This document shows, piece after piece, positions 9,981 to 19,794 of a stretch of 64,000 nucleotides of DNA. Numbering within the stretch: position 1 is the first letter of the stretch; every line of letters begins with the position of its first letter. The position numbers and the translations under genes were made by a program. Below the pieces are notes generated by a model. It was given only the letters and a program-made list of their open reading frames with translations, did not search any database and was not told the DNA's origin. Source of the DNA: AP-15 sp963701815 (GTDB lineage Bacteria; Pseudomonadota; Alphaproteobacteria; ATCC43930; CGMCC-115725); assembly GCA_963701815.1 (NCBI GenBank), contig CAVPBN010000039.1, positions 100,740-164,739 of the forward strand, in the 5' to 3' direction.

Positions 9981-10964
9981 ATGCCCAATCAATCAATTCT
10001 GGTCACCGGCGGAGCGGGGTATGTCGGGTCGCACGCCTGCAAGGCTTTGGCGGGCGCCGGCTATCTGCCGATCGTGTTCGACAATCTGTCGCGCGGGCAT
10101 CGCGAGGCGGTACGCTGGGGGCCCCTGATCGAGGCGGACATCGCCGATCAGGCGCTGCTGCGCGCCGCAATCGAGCAACATCGGCCAGCGGCGATCATGC
10201 ATTTCGCCGCCTACGCCTATGTCGGCGAGTCGGTGACGGATCCAGCGATCTATTACCGCAACAATCTCGGCGGCAGCCTGTCGCTGCTTGCGGCGATGCG
10301 CGATACCGGCATCGACAAGATCGTGTTCTCGTCGACCTGCGCCACCTACGGCATCCCCGACACCATGCCGATCGACGAGCGCGCGCCGCAGCTGCCGGTC
10401 AACCCCTACGGCGAGACCAAGCTGGCGATCGAGCGCGCATTGCATTGGTACGGGATGGCTTACGGGATCCGATCGATGTCGCTGCGCTATTTCAATGCCG
10501 CCGGCGCCGACCCCGAAGGAGAGATCGGCGAAAGGCACGAGCCGGAGACGCATTTGATACCGCTGGTGGTCGAGGCGGCGCTCGGAAGGCGGCCGCAGAT
10601 CGATGTTTTCGGCACCGATTATCCGACGCCGGACGGCACCGCGATCCGCGACTATATCCATGTCTGCGATCTCGCCGCGGCGCATTTGCGGGCGCTCGAA
10701 CATCTCAACGCCGGGCATGGCGGCACCGCATTGAACCTCGGCACCGGGCAGGGTCATTCGGTGAGCGAGGTCATCGCCGCCGCGGAAGCCGCCGGCGGCA
10801 GGCGGATTGCGCGGCGCAACGCACCGCGGCGCGCCGGAGACCCGCCCGTGCTCGTGGCCGATGTCAGCCGAGCCGCTGCATTGCTCGGCTGGCGCGCCGA
10901 ACTGTCCGATCTCGACACGATCATCCGCACCGCTCTCGCTTGGCATTCGAACCGCCCGGGATGA
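9981..10964 (+). CDS. galE: UDP-glucose 4-epimerase
   Basis: A 327-residue GalE interconverting UDP-glucose and UDP-galactose. Landmarks are GGAGYVGSHACKAL at the N-terminus, SSTCATYG, the catalytic NPYGETK Tyr-xxx-Lys, LRYFNAAGADPEGEIGE and TPDGTAIRDYIHV. The start at ATG 9981 gives the normal N-terminus; the reading frame extends upstream but without family similarity. It opens a plus-strand block with the glycosidase-glycosyltransferase fusion and ABC exporter. Confidence 0.95.
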   Translation: MPNQSILVTGGAGYVGSHACKALAGAGYLPIVFDNLSRGHREAVRWGPLIEADIADQALLRAAIEQHRPAAIMHFAAYAYVGESVTDPAIYYRNNLGGSLSLLAAMRDTGIDKIVFSSTCATYGIPDTMPIDERAPQLPVNPYGETKLAIERALHWYGMAYGIRSMSLRYFNAAGADPEGEIGERHEPETHLIPLVVEAALGRRPQIDVFGTDYPTPDGTAIRDYIHVCDLAAAHLRALEHLNAGHGGTALNLGTGQGHSVSEVIAAAEAAGGRRIARRNAPRRAGDPPVLVADVSRAAALLGWRAELSDLDTIIRTALAWHSNRPG

Positions 10965-11050
10965 CGCGACGGCAATGCGTTGTGTTGGCGTGATCCGCAC
11001 TTTGACGTTGGTTGGCGACAAGCCTTCGGCAAGCCCGGGAACTTCATAGC

Positions 11051-13645
11051 ATGACCGTAGTTGAAATAGAAGCAATTTCTTCCGAAGCCTTTCCTAGATC
11101 ACAAATGCCGATTGCATCGGCGGCGCCGATCCGGACGCATGGCAAGTTCTTCTTCGCCGGCGAGCAAAAACATTTCGTCAGGGGCGTCACCTACGGCCCC
11201 TTCGCCACCGGCGTCCACGGCGCGCCCTTTCCCCAACCGGCGATGGTCGACCGGGATTTCGAGCTGATGGGCGCTGCCGGGGTCAACACCGTGCGGGTTT
11301 TCACCGTCCCGCCGTTGTGGCTGCTCGACGCGGCCGAACGCGCAGGATTGAAAGTGCTGGTGGGCTTGCCGTGGCCGCAGCACATCGCGTTTCTCGAGAG
11401 CCCGGCAATGCAGGCGCAGATCCGCGAAACAGTCGCGCGGGGGGTACGCGACTGCGCCCGGCACCCGGCGATCTTCGCCTACCTGGTCGGCAACGAGATT
11501 CCGCCCGACATGATGCGCTGGCACGGCGCTGAACCGGTGCGACGGTTTTTGCGCGGTCTCGTCGCCCAGGTAAAAAGAGAGCAGCCCGGCGCGCTGGTCG
11601 GCTATGCAAATTTCCCGTCGACCGAGTACCTGACGGTCGATTTCACCGACTTTCTTTGCTTCAACGTCTATCTCCACGACCAGGCGGCGTTCCGCCGCTA
11701 TATCGCGCGATTGCACAACCTGGCCGTCGACCGGCCCCTGCTGCTGACCGAATTCGGCGTCGATTCATTCCGCCAAGGCGCAGAGGAGCAGCGGCGGATC
11801 CTGTCCTGGCAGGTGCGCACCGCCTTTGAGGCCGGCGCCGCCGGCGCGTTTGTATTCGCTTGGACCGACGAGTGGTTTACCGGCGGTCATCCGGTCGAGG
11901 ATTGGGCGTTCGGCCTCGTCGATCGCGACCGCCGGCCCAAGCCGTCCCTGGCCGGGGTCGCGGACAGCTATGCCGGGGTATTGCCGCCGCCATTGCCGCG
12001 CCATCCGCGGGTCTCGGTCGTCGTCTGCGCCTATAATGCCGAGCGCACGATGGATCGCTGCCTGGCCTCCCTCGCGGCGCTGAACTATCCCGATTACGAG
12101 GTCATCGTCGTCAATGACGGTTCGCGCGACGGCACGCTCGACATCGCTCGGGACCACGGCTTTTGCCGGATCGTCAACCAGCCGAACAAGGGGCTGAGCG
12201 TCGCCCGCAACGTCGGCGCCGGGGCGGCAACCGGCGAGATCGTCGCCTACACCGACAGCGACTGCGTCGCCGATCCGGACTGGCTGACCTATCTCGTCGC
12301 CACGATGGAAGCGAGCAACCTTGCCGCCTGCGGCGGCCCGAACTTTCCGCCGGCCGAGGACAGTCTGGTGCCGGCGGCGGTCGCCGTCGCGCCGGGCGGG
12401 CCGACGCATGTGCTGATCGGCGACGAGGTCGCCGAGCACATCGCCGGCTGCAACATGGCCTTCCGCCGCGAAGCGCTGCTGCGGCTCGGCGGGTTCGATC
12501 CGGTCTTTCGCGCCGCCGGCGACGATGTCGACATCTGCTGGCGGTTTCAGGATGCGGGCTATGTCATCGGCTTCAGCCCGGCGGCGATGGTCTGGCATTT
12601 TCGCCGCAATACGGTCGGGGCCTATTGCGGCCAGCAGCGCGGATACGGCAAGGCCGAGGCGCTGGTCTACTCGAAACATCCGTTCCGCTTCAACGTCTTC
12701 GGGCAGGCCAAATGGCTCGGTCGGATCTACGGCGATTTGTCGGCCTCGCTGTTGCCCTCGCGCCGGCCGGTGATCTATTCCGGGGTATTCGGCCGCGGCC
12801 TGTTTCAGACCTTGTACGAGCCGCCATCCTCGCTCGGCGCGTTTCTGCCGTTGACCTTCGAATGGAGCGCCGCGGCGTTGCTGCTGGCGGTCGCCGGCAT
12901 CGTCGGCCGCGGCTGGTGGTGGCTGCTCGCGGTCCCGCTGCTGGTCACCCTCGTCATGTGCATCAACGGTGCACGCAAGGCGCCGATCGACAAACGGTTC
13001 GCCGGGCTCAAAGCGCGCGCGCTGGTCGCCCTGCTGATCTATCTCGGACCGCTGGTGCGTGGCTGGGAACGGCTCAAATGGCGATTGCAGGAGACGCGGG
13101 CGCAGACCCAGATCGGCTTGCCCGGCACCGAGCAGCGCGCCCGTATCGCCTGGGCCAGCCGCGCCCTTCACCTTGCTTACTGGAGCGAACAGGCGGCCGA
13201 GAAAGAGGCGCTGCTCGGCCGCCTGATCGATTTCCTGGTCGCGCATAAATACGTCGTCGCCACCGACACCGGCTGGAGCGACTGGGACCTTGAAATTGCC
13301 CGCGGCCTGTTCGGCCGCGCCCTGGTCGTGGTGTGCGCCGAGAACCATGGCGGCCTCAAACGGCTGTTGCGGGTGCGCTGCACGATGCGGTTGTCGCGCG
13401 CGGCCCATTTCCTGATGCGCGGGTGCGCCGCGCTGACGGCGAGCGCGCTGATCCTCGGCTGGCCGCTGGCGGCGGTTGCGACCGGCGCGGCGGGGCTCGC
13501 CGGCCTGGCGACGATGAGCTGGCAGCTCGCCGATTTCGCCCGCCTGATGCACCGCATCGTCGAAGCCGTCGCCGGGCAGGCCCAGCTGATCGCGATCGAG
13601 CCGAATATCGGCGCGCCGGGCGCGGCGATGCCGCAGCCGGCCTGA
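11051..13645 (+). CDS. Glycoside hydrolase-like / family 2 glycosyltransferase fusion, membrane protein
   Basis: An 864-residue protein with two catalytic modules. Residues about 20-315 form a TIM-barrel glycosidase-like domain with candidate acid/base Glu in GNEIPPD and nucleophile Glu in LLTEFGVDS. Residues about 315-560 form a GT2 domain (RVSVVVCAYNAE, VVNDGSRDGT, DSDC as the metal motif, DDVDICWRF). Hydrophobic segments follow near 595-625 and 790-815, suggesting inner-membrane anchoring. No good RBS marks the start; alternatives are 11012 and 11105. It probably polymerises and trims or transfers a surface or periplasmic glucan, but substrate is unknown. An ABC exporter follows 37 bp downstream. 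Confidence 0.82.
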   Translation: MTVVEIEAISSEAFPRSQMPIASAAPIRTHGKFFFAGEQKHFVRGVTYGPFATGVHGAPFPQPAMVDRDFELMGAAGVNTVRVFTVPPLWLLDAAERAGLKVLVGLPWPQHIAFLESPAMQAQIRETVARGVRDCARHPAIFAYLVGNEIPPDMMRWHGAEPVRRFLRGLVAQVKREQPGALVGYANFPSTEYLTVDFTDFLCFNVYLHDQAAFRRYIARLHNLAVDRPLLLTEFGVDSFRQGAEEQRRILSWQVRTAFEAGAAGAFVFAWTDEWFTGGHPVEDWAFGLVDRDRRPKPSLAGVADSYAGVLPPPLPRHPRVSVVVCAYNAERTMDRCLASLAALNYPDYEVIVVNDGSRDGTLDIARDHGFCRIVNQPNKGLSVARNVGAGAATGEIVAYTDSDCVADPDWLTYLVATMEASNLAACGGPNFPPAEDSLVPAAVAVAPGGPTHVLIGDEVAEHIAGCNMAFRREALLRLGGFDPVFRAAGDDVDICWRFQDAGYVIGFSPAAMVWHFRRNTVGAYCGQQRGYGKAEALVYSKHPFRFNVFGQAKWLGRIYGDLSASLLPSRRPVIYSGVFGRGLFQTLYEPPSSLGAFLPLTFEWSAAALLLAVAGIVGRGWWWLLAVPLLVTLVMCINGARKAPIDKRFAGLKARALVALLIYLGPLVRGWERLKWRLQETRAQTQIGLPGTEQRARIAWASRALHLAYWSEQAAEKEALLGRLIDFLVAHKYVVATDTGWSDWDLEIARGLFGRALVVVCAENHGGLKRLLRVRCTMRLSRAAHFLMRGCAALTASALILGWPLAAVATGAAGLAGLATMSWQLADFARLMHRIVEAVAGQAQLIAIEPNIGAPGAAMPQPA

Positions 13646-13682
13646 CCGGGACCCGCTAGATCCGCGCCGCACGGGTCCGATC

Positions 13683-15468
13683 GTGACGCCGAAACTGCTG
13701 CCTTATCTGAAGCCCTACCGCTGGCAGGTCGCCTGGACCCTGGTGCAGGTATTCCTGATCGCCGGCTTCGAGCTGCTGAAGCCGTGGCCGCTGCAGGTGG
13801 TCATCGACAATGTTCTCGGCGGCAAGCCGTTTTCGATAGGCGCGCTGTCCTCGCTGTCGCCGGGCCGGCTGCTGCTGCTCGTCTGTCTCGGCATCGTCCT
13901 GGTGCAGCTCGGCAGCGGCGGGCTGACCCTGGCGCACAACTACACCGCGATCCGCGTCGGGCAGAGCATGGTCAACGACTTGCGCGGCGCCCTTTACGCC
14001 CATCTGCAGCGGCTTTCGCTCGCCTTTCACGGCCGCCAGCGCGTCGGCGATCTGCTCTACCGGATCACCGCCGACAGCTTTGCCGTGCAGACAATGATCA
14101 TGAACGGCGTGTTGCCGATCCTGTCGGCCGTGGTCCTGCTGGCCGGCATGCTGCTGGTCCTCTTTCCACTCGATCCGACCCTGACCCTGCTGGCCCTGAC
14201 CGTCGTGCCGGTCCTGTTCGCGCTGATTTCCGGCTTCAACCGCAAGATCGTCGACATCGCCACCGAGGTGCGCACCGCCGAAAGCCGCGTCTATTCGGTG
14301 GTCCAATGGGCGATGGGATCGATCAAGGTCGTCCAGGCCTTTACCAAGGAAGAGGAGGAGCACCGCCGCTTTATGGGCGCCAGCCGCGAGAGCCTGCGGG
14401 CGACCTTGCGGCTCTACAGCTGGCAGACGCTCTACTCGGGGAGCGTCAACGCGGTCATCGCCGCGGGCACCGCACTGGTCGTCTATGCCGGCGCGCAGGC
14501 GGTGATCTCGGGGGCGCTGACCGTCGGGCAGCTGGTCGTCTTCATCGCCTATCTGGCGCAGCTCTACGCGCCGATCAATCAGATGACCCAGAGCTGGGGC
14601 ATGATCGCCGGCGCGCGGGTCGGCGCCCGCCGGGTCTTCGAGATCCTCGACACCGAGCCCGATCTGCCCGACGGGACGCGGCTGTTTCCGACCGCCGGCG
14701 CGCGCGGCGCGGTCGCCTGGCGCGGCGTCGGCTTTTGCTACCGACCGGAAACTCCGGTGTTGGCCGGAATCGACCTCAACGTCGCGGCCGGCTCCAGGGT
14801 GGCCATCGTCGGCCCGACAGGCGCCGGCAAGTCGACCCTTCTGGGTCTGTTGCCGCGCTTTTTCGATCCCTCCGCCGGAACGGTCGAGATCGACGGCGTC
14901 GACGTCCGCGAATACACGCTGAAATCGCTGCGCCGCCAAATCTCGCTGGTGTTGCAGCCGCCGCTGATTTTCCCGCTTTCGGTGCGCGACAACATCGCTT
15001 ACGGCTGCCCGGGCGCCGATGATGCGGCAATCCGGCAAGCCGCACGGTCTCGCCCGCATCGACGATCTGATCGCGATGCTGCCCGAGGGCTACGACACGA
15101 TCATCGGCGAGTCCGGCGTGCCGCTCTCGGAAGGAGAAAAGCAACGGGTGACGATCGCGCGGGCGTTGCTGCGTGACGCGCCGATCCTGATCCTCGACGA
15201 GCCGACTTCGGCGCTGGACGTCGCTACCGAGGCATTGGTCATGGCCGGGATCGAGCGGCTTATGAAAGGGCGCACCACCTTCATAATCGCTCATCGGCTG
15301 TCGACCGTGCGCCGCTGCGAGTGCATCGCCGTGCTGCGCGACGGCGTCATCGTGGAACAGGGCAGTCTGCCCGAATTGCTTCGCCGCGGCGGCGTCTTTG
15401 CCGAATACTATCGCACCCAATTCGCACCCGAGCACCCAACCGGGGCCGAGACCGCAGTCGCCGGCTGA
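13683..15468 (+). CDS. ABC exporter, fused permease-ATPase (frameshifted)
   Basis: An approximately 595-residue half-transporter of the MsbA/NdvA type. A six-helix membrane domain spans about residues 1-310, followed by an ATPase with Walker A GPTGAGKST near 377. The frame breaks at 15048: an extra T in CGGTCTCGCC separates AAIRQAAR from LARIDDLIAMLPEGYDT. Downstream the signature (LSEGEKQR, deviating from LSGGQ), Walker B (ILILDEPTSALD) and H-loop (IIAHRLSTVRR) are intact. Total length is 595 codons plus one base, so a single-base insertion is likely a sequence error. Position after the GT2 fusion suggests export of its glycan product (inference). Confidence 0.88.
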
Positions 15469-15919
15469 CCGCACCCGGCGCGCCGGCTGGACCGGCCCGT
15501 CCGGATCGGCGCCTGTGGACGTGTGTGACAAAATCATGTTTAAATTATAGCATCGAGATCTGCAGGGATGGACGGCCAGCCGACCGATCCAGCAGTCGTA
15601 TTCAACCATAAATGTTGAGAATTGAACCGAATGGCTGTGCGATAGTTAGGGATTTCCGCCAAATGATATGCGTTTGACTATAAAAATTGATCCCGCTTTC
15701 GATTGAATGTTGCGGACTTGTCGCTGGTTGACTAGGGTGCCGGCGTCACAGGCGTTGCCGCTCGGCCGTTCCCGCGCAGGAGCGAGGGCAGTATCTCGGT
15801 TCGGGAGCACCGGGGCCCGGCTCCCTTGTCGGGGCGCGGCGGCGACGTCGCATGCAGATGCGGCCGCAACCTGGTCCGGTCTCAACCGGACACCCACGGT
15901 TCGGCGCAAAGGGGGAAAG
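15469..15919. other. 451-bp intergenic region, locally AT-rich
   Basis: No gene was found. The part from about 15520 to 15710 is clearly AT-richer than its surroundings, with TTGACT near 15672 and TATAAA-like sequence, and may hold the promoter of the downstream M23 peptidase. No confident -35/-10 pair could be assigned. The in-frame upstream extension of the peptidase reading frame across 15707-15919 has no domain similarity. Confidence 0.4.
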
Positions 15920-17212
15920 ATGATCGGCGAGACCTCGGACCGGGGGAGCGGGCGCCTCCCCGAGATACGGATTTGTTTTCGCGGACGTCGGGCGGTATCG
16001 CTGCCGCCCTGGGCGCAGGCGGTTTCCATCTCCGTTGTGGTCGGGGCTGCGGCATGCTTGGCCTATCTGGCCAACGGCCGAATTGGCGACAAGCGCCTCG
16101 CCGCCGACCGGGAAGCGGCGCTGGTCCGTGCCGAAACCGCCGGCGCCGCCTTGCAGCGAAGTTTGGCGGCATTGCGGGACGAACTCGCGCTGTCGGCTCG
16201 GGATCGCCATCAGGCACAGAGCCGGGTTGCCGGATTGACGAGCGAGGCCGCCACCCGGAGCGAGCAGTATCGCGCGCTCGGCCTTGCCTTCGACCAGACC
16301 CGGCACCTGCTGCAGCAGGCCGATGCGAAAAACGCCGAACTCGCCGCCCGGCTCGACCGGGACCATGCCGATCAGGCCGCGCAAGCGGCCGAGTTCGCGA
16401 AGTATCGGGCCGATCTCGATCTGATCGCCGGCCAGCTCCAGCAACTGAGCGCGGGCCGCCGGGCCGGACGGGCGGCCAGCGCTCGGCTGCGGCAGCAGCT
16501 CGGCGGCGTCTGGCAGAAATTGTCGCAGCTGCGGATGGCGCCGCAAGCGGCATTCGGCAGTCCCACTCGCGGCGAAATCGGCATTTTTGCGCGGGCGCTT
16601 GCTGCGGCCGGGGTCGATGTCGCCCGGCTGTTCTCGCAGTTTGGCGCCGATCCCGGCGCGGGCGGGCCGTTTTTTCCGCCGCCGCGCGATGGCGGCGGCG
16701 GGGAGGCGGTCGACCCGCTCAAGCTGGAAGCGATCCGCGGCGTGGCCGCCGCGCTGCCGCTCGCGGCGCCGTTGACGAATTACCAGATCGGGAGCCCTTT
16801 CGGTACGCGCACGGACCCGTTCAACCGACGGCCGGCGTTCCATACCGGGATCGACATGGACGCCCCCTATCGCTCGCCGGTCTACGCCACAGCGCCGGGC
16901 ACCGTCGTCTTTTCCGGGTATTACAGCGACTACGGCAATGCCGTCGAAATCGACCACGGCTTTGGGATCGACACGCTCTACGCCCACCTGCAGCGCTCAC
17001 TGGTCGCCACCGGCGAGCGGGTCGCCGCCCATGCCGAGATCGGCCTGGTCGGCACGACCGGCCGCAGCTCCGGCCCGCATCTGCACTATGAAGTGCGGAT
17101 CAACAACGCCCCTCAGGACCCGGAGAAGTTTCTCGAACTCTCCCGGCTGATCCCGGCCGCCGCTCGCCCGCTCACTCCAGCGGCAGATGCACGACCAGCA
17201 GATAGCCGTTGA
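15920..17212 (+). CDS. M23 family metallopeptidase (LytM domain), membrane-anchored
   Basis: A 430-residue envelope endopeptidase. After a cytoplasmic N-terminus there is one membrane segment (about 28-52), a long Ala/Gln/Arg-rich coiled coil (about 60-200), and a C-terminal LytM domain (about 290-410). Zinc ligands are intact: FHTGIDMD and GPHLHYEVR, with GSPFGTRTDPF ahead. Such proteins cleave peptidoglycan cross-links or activate amidases. Start ATG 15920 follows a purine-rich GGGGGA site; the frame is open further upstream but without similarity. Its 3' end overlaps the converging DUF4337 gene by 41 bp. Confidence 0.88.
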   Translation: MIGETSDRGSGRLPEIRICFRGRRAVSLPPWAQAVSISVVVGAAACLAYLANGRIGDKRLAADREAALVRAETAGAALQRSLAALRDELALSARDRHQAQSRVAGLTSEAATRSEQYRALGLAFDQTRHLLQQADAKNAELAARLDRDHADQAAQAAEFAKYRADLDLIAGQLQQLSAGRRAGRAASARLRQQLGGVWQKLSQLRMAPQAAFGSPTRGEIGIFARALAAAGVDVARLFSQFGADPGAGGPFFPPPRDGGGGEAVDPLKLEAIRGVAAALPLAAPLTNYQIGSPFGTRTDPFNRRPAFHTGIDMDAPYRSPVYATAPGTVVFSGYYSDYGNAVEIDHGFGIDTLYAHLQRSLVATGERVAAHAEIGLVGTTGRSSGPHLHYEVRINNAPQDPEKFLELSRLIPAAARPLTPAADARPADSR

Positions 17213-17781
17213 TCATCAGCAATGTCGCAGCTGTGGCGAGAAAACCGCTCAGATGCAGCAGCGGCCGCGAGACGGCGACGATGCTGACCGATCCCAGCAC
17301 GATCGCGATCTGGAACAACGCCTCGGCGAAATCGAAATTCGGGTCGCGCTCGGCGGCCCGGTCGCGCCGCATCTCCAATTCCCGGGCCTTGATCAGCAAT
17401 TCCTTTTTGCCCTGGCCGGTCTTCGGATCGCTCTCGTAGCGCTCGACCGTTTCGCGCCAGCGCTTGATCGTATCCTCGATTCTGGCCCTGGCCGCGTCCG
17501 GCATCGCCGGCGCCGCGGCGATCTGCGCTTCGAGCTGGTCGGCGGCGAGCTGGCGGGCCGTTTGGCGAATATATTTCGACTGGTAATAGCCGTAGATGTC
17601 CGAGGCCTGGATATTGGCGTTCAGCATCGTCTTCGTCGCGTTCGACCCGCCGAGCGAGGTGATCGCCAGCAGCATCGCCACGATGCCGAGATAGATGCCG
17701 GTCAGTCTGCGGAATTTCGCATCCTGCCGTAGTTCCTCCTGCTCGCCGCGTATCGCTTCGGCGATCTCGGTCGAACTCCAC
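17172..17781 (-). CDS. DUF4337 family membrane protein (probable frameshift near start)
   Basis: A small membrane protein of unknown function. The core from 17681 reads LLAITSLGGSNATKTML, QASDIYGYYQSKYIRQTA and two C-terminal membrane helices (FQIAIVLGSVSIVA, FLATAATLLMINGYLL), a pattern of DUF4337. A GTG at 17781 has a good GGAGGG site, but its frame joins the conserved frame (STEIAEAIRGEQEEL) only if one base of AA at 17774-17775 is removed. The alternative is an internal GTG start at 17681, which would cut into the first helix. Coordinates assume the upstream start with an indel. Confidence 0.65.
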
Positions 17782-17828
17782 TCGTTCCCTCCGTCCTGAG
17801 CCTGGTGGATCCCGGGTCGCCCGGCGTT

Positions 17829-19655
17829 TCAGCCCGCAGCCGATGCGGCGTCGTCGATTGAGAGTTGCACCGCGTCGCCGCCGCGCCAGGTGTCGCGTCG
17901 CAGATGACCGGCAATGCGGAGCGCCGCTCCGCCGGTCACGGCAAGGAAATCGCCGAGCGGGGTTTCCGCCGCCCGAAAGGCGATCGCCCGCAGCGGCGCA
18001 TTATCGGTCGGGTCGGCGAGCGGATCGGCCAACGTGCAGCGCAGATGGCCGCTGCCGACCAACTCGGCATGGACGACGCGCAGACTCGGAAAGGCAAAGC
18101 GGGGTTCGGGGTTGGCGGCGCCGTAGGGCGCCAGCCGATCGAGCTGATCGATCAACTCGATCCGCGCCGCACCGGCGGCGAGCACCCCGTCGAGGCGCAG
18201 TTCGGGCACCAGGGTCTCGCGCGCCAACCCGCGGCCCAATCGCTCGGCCAGAAAATCTCGCAGAGCGTCGACCTTCTCGGCCGCGACCGTGAACCCGGCC
18301 GCCATCGCGTGGCCGCCGCCGTCGAGCAGCAGTCCCGCCTGTCGCGCCGCGATCACCGCCGGGCCAAGCGGCAACCCCGGGATCGAGCGGCCTGAGCCCT
18401 TGCCGATCCCACCGTCCAAGGCAACCACGCAGGCCGGGCGCCCGTAACGCTCTTTGAGCCGGGCGGCGACGATGCCGATCACGCCCGGGTGCCAATTCTC
18501 GGCTGCGGCGAAGACCAGCGCCGGCGATTGCGGCGCCCCCTCGACCCTGGCGATCGCCTCGCCCAACACTCGCGCCTCGATCTCCCGGCGCTCGCGGTTG
18601 TACCCGTCGAGGCGCTGCGCCAGCTCGGCGGCCAGCGCCGGATCATCGGTCGCGAGCAACCGGGCGCCGAGATCGGCGGCGCCGACCCGGCCGCCGGCAT
18701 TGACCCGTGGACCCAGCACAAAACCGAGATGGTAGGCGTCGAGCGGCTCGGTGACGGAGGCGATCGCGGCGAGCGCGGCCAGGCCCGGATTGGCGCCGCG
18801 GCGAGCGACCCTGATCCCCTGCGCAACCAGGGCACGGTTGAGGCCGGACAGCGGCACGACATCGCAGACCGTGCCGAGCGCCACCAGATCGAGCCAACCG
18901 AGCAGATCGGGCTCGGCCCGGCCGGGCCCATACCAGCCGGCCCGCCGCAGCGCGCGATTGACCGCGACGACCAGCAAAAACACGACGCCGACCGCGGCCA
19001 AAGCGCCATGCGGGCTGGTCTCGTCGAGGCGGTTCGGATTGACGATCGCAGCGGCGGTCGGCAGCAGCGGCTCGGCGACGTGATGATCGACGACGATCAC
19101 CTCGAGCCCGGCCTCGGCCGCGGCGGCCAGCGGCAGATAGGCAGTGGTGCCGCAATCGACCGTGACGACGACTTTTATGCCTTCTTCGCCCAGGCGCAGC
19201 AGGGCCGGGGTATTCGGGCCATAGCCCTCGCGCCGGCGATCCGGCACATAGATGCGGGTCCGCGCCCCGACTGCGGCAAAAAACCTCGCCAGCAACGCCG
19301 CCGAGGTGGCGCCGTCGACATCGTAATCGCCGAAAACGGCGATCGTCTCGCCGACGGATACTGCGCGCACCAATCGCGCCGCGGCATGATCGAGGTCGCG
19401 CAGATGCGACGGGTCGGGTAGCTGATCGCGCAACCGCGGAGCGAGAAAACCCGGCGCGTGGTCGAGATCGATCCCGCGCTGCGCCAGCAGCCGCCCGATG
19501 ATTTCGGGCACCGCCAACCGCTCGGCGATCGCCTGTCCGTCCGCCCCGGCTCGGTCAACGCCGCCCCCGGCCGCTGCGCCGGCGCCGCGCAGACGCCAGC
19601 GACGCCCGCAAATCGAGTGTTCCACCCCCAACAAGGCGCCGCCCGCGCCATCCAT
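17829..19655 (-). CDS. recJ: Single-stranded-DNA-specific exonuclease RecJ
   Basis: A 608-residue 5'-3' ssDNA exonuclease of the DHH superfamily, acting in recombination and repair. Metal-binding motifs are present: DYDVDG, VDCGTT, DHHVAE, and later the DHHA1 motif GGGHAMAAGF. The C-terminal OB-type region (LDRLAPYGAANPEPRF) is intact. Start ATG 19655 follows a CAGGGG site. It is downstream of glpX on the same strand, separated by 139 bp that hold a palindromic repeat. Confidence 0.96.
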   Translation of the reverse strand: MDGAGGALLGVEHSICGRRWRLRGAGAAAGGGVDRAGADGQAIAERLAVPEIIGRLLAQRGIDLDHAPGFLAPRLRDQLPDPSHLRDLDHAAARLVRAVSVGETIAVFGDYDVDGATSAALLARFFAAVGARTRIYVPDRRREGYGPNTPALLRLGEEGIKVVVTVDCGTTAYLPLAAAAEAGLEVIVVDHHVAEPLLPTAAAIVNPNRLDETSPHGALAAVGVVFLLVVAVNRALRRAGWYGPGRAEPDLLGWLDLVALGTVCDVVPLSGLNRALVAQGIRVARRGANPGLAALAAIASVTEPLDAYHLGFVLGPRVNAGGRVGAADLGARLLATDDPALAAELAQRLDGYNRERREIEARVLGEAIARVEGAPQSPALVFAAAENWHPGVIGIVAARLKERYGRPACVVALDGGIGKGSGRSIPGLPLGPAVIAARQAGLLLDGGGHAMAAGFTVAAEKVDALRDFLAERLGRGLARETLVPELRLDGVLAAGAARIELIDQLDRLAPYGAANPEPRFAFPSLRVVHAELVGSGHLRCTLADPLADPTDNAPLRAIAFRAAETPLGDFLAVTGGAALRIAGHLRRDTWRGGDAVQLSIDDAASAAG

Positions 19656-19687
19656 ATCGGCCCCTGACCCATGCTCTCCGCGGTCTC

Positions 19688-19772
19688 ATCGTCGCCCCCG
19701 CGCGAGCGGGGGTCCAGGGGATGCCCCTCAACTCTTTGCCATCCCTCGATTCCCGCTCGCCCGGGAACGACG
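19688..19772. repeat. Intergenic palindromic repeat, copy 1
   Basis: Two hairpins lie between glpX and recJ: CCCCCGC-GCGA-GCGGGGG (19695-19712) and TTCCCG-N6-CGGGAA (19750-19767), flanked by CGTCG and CGACG so the whole unit is roughly palindromic. The GTCCAGGGG and GATTCCCGC motifs match widespread alphaproteobacterial dispersed repeats. A second diverged copy is at 47365-47438. Confidence 0.55.
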
Positions 19773-19794
19773 CGGAGGGGAAGATCGCGAGGAA

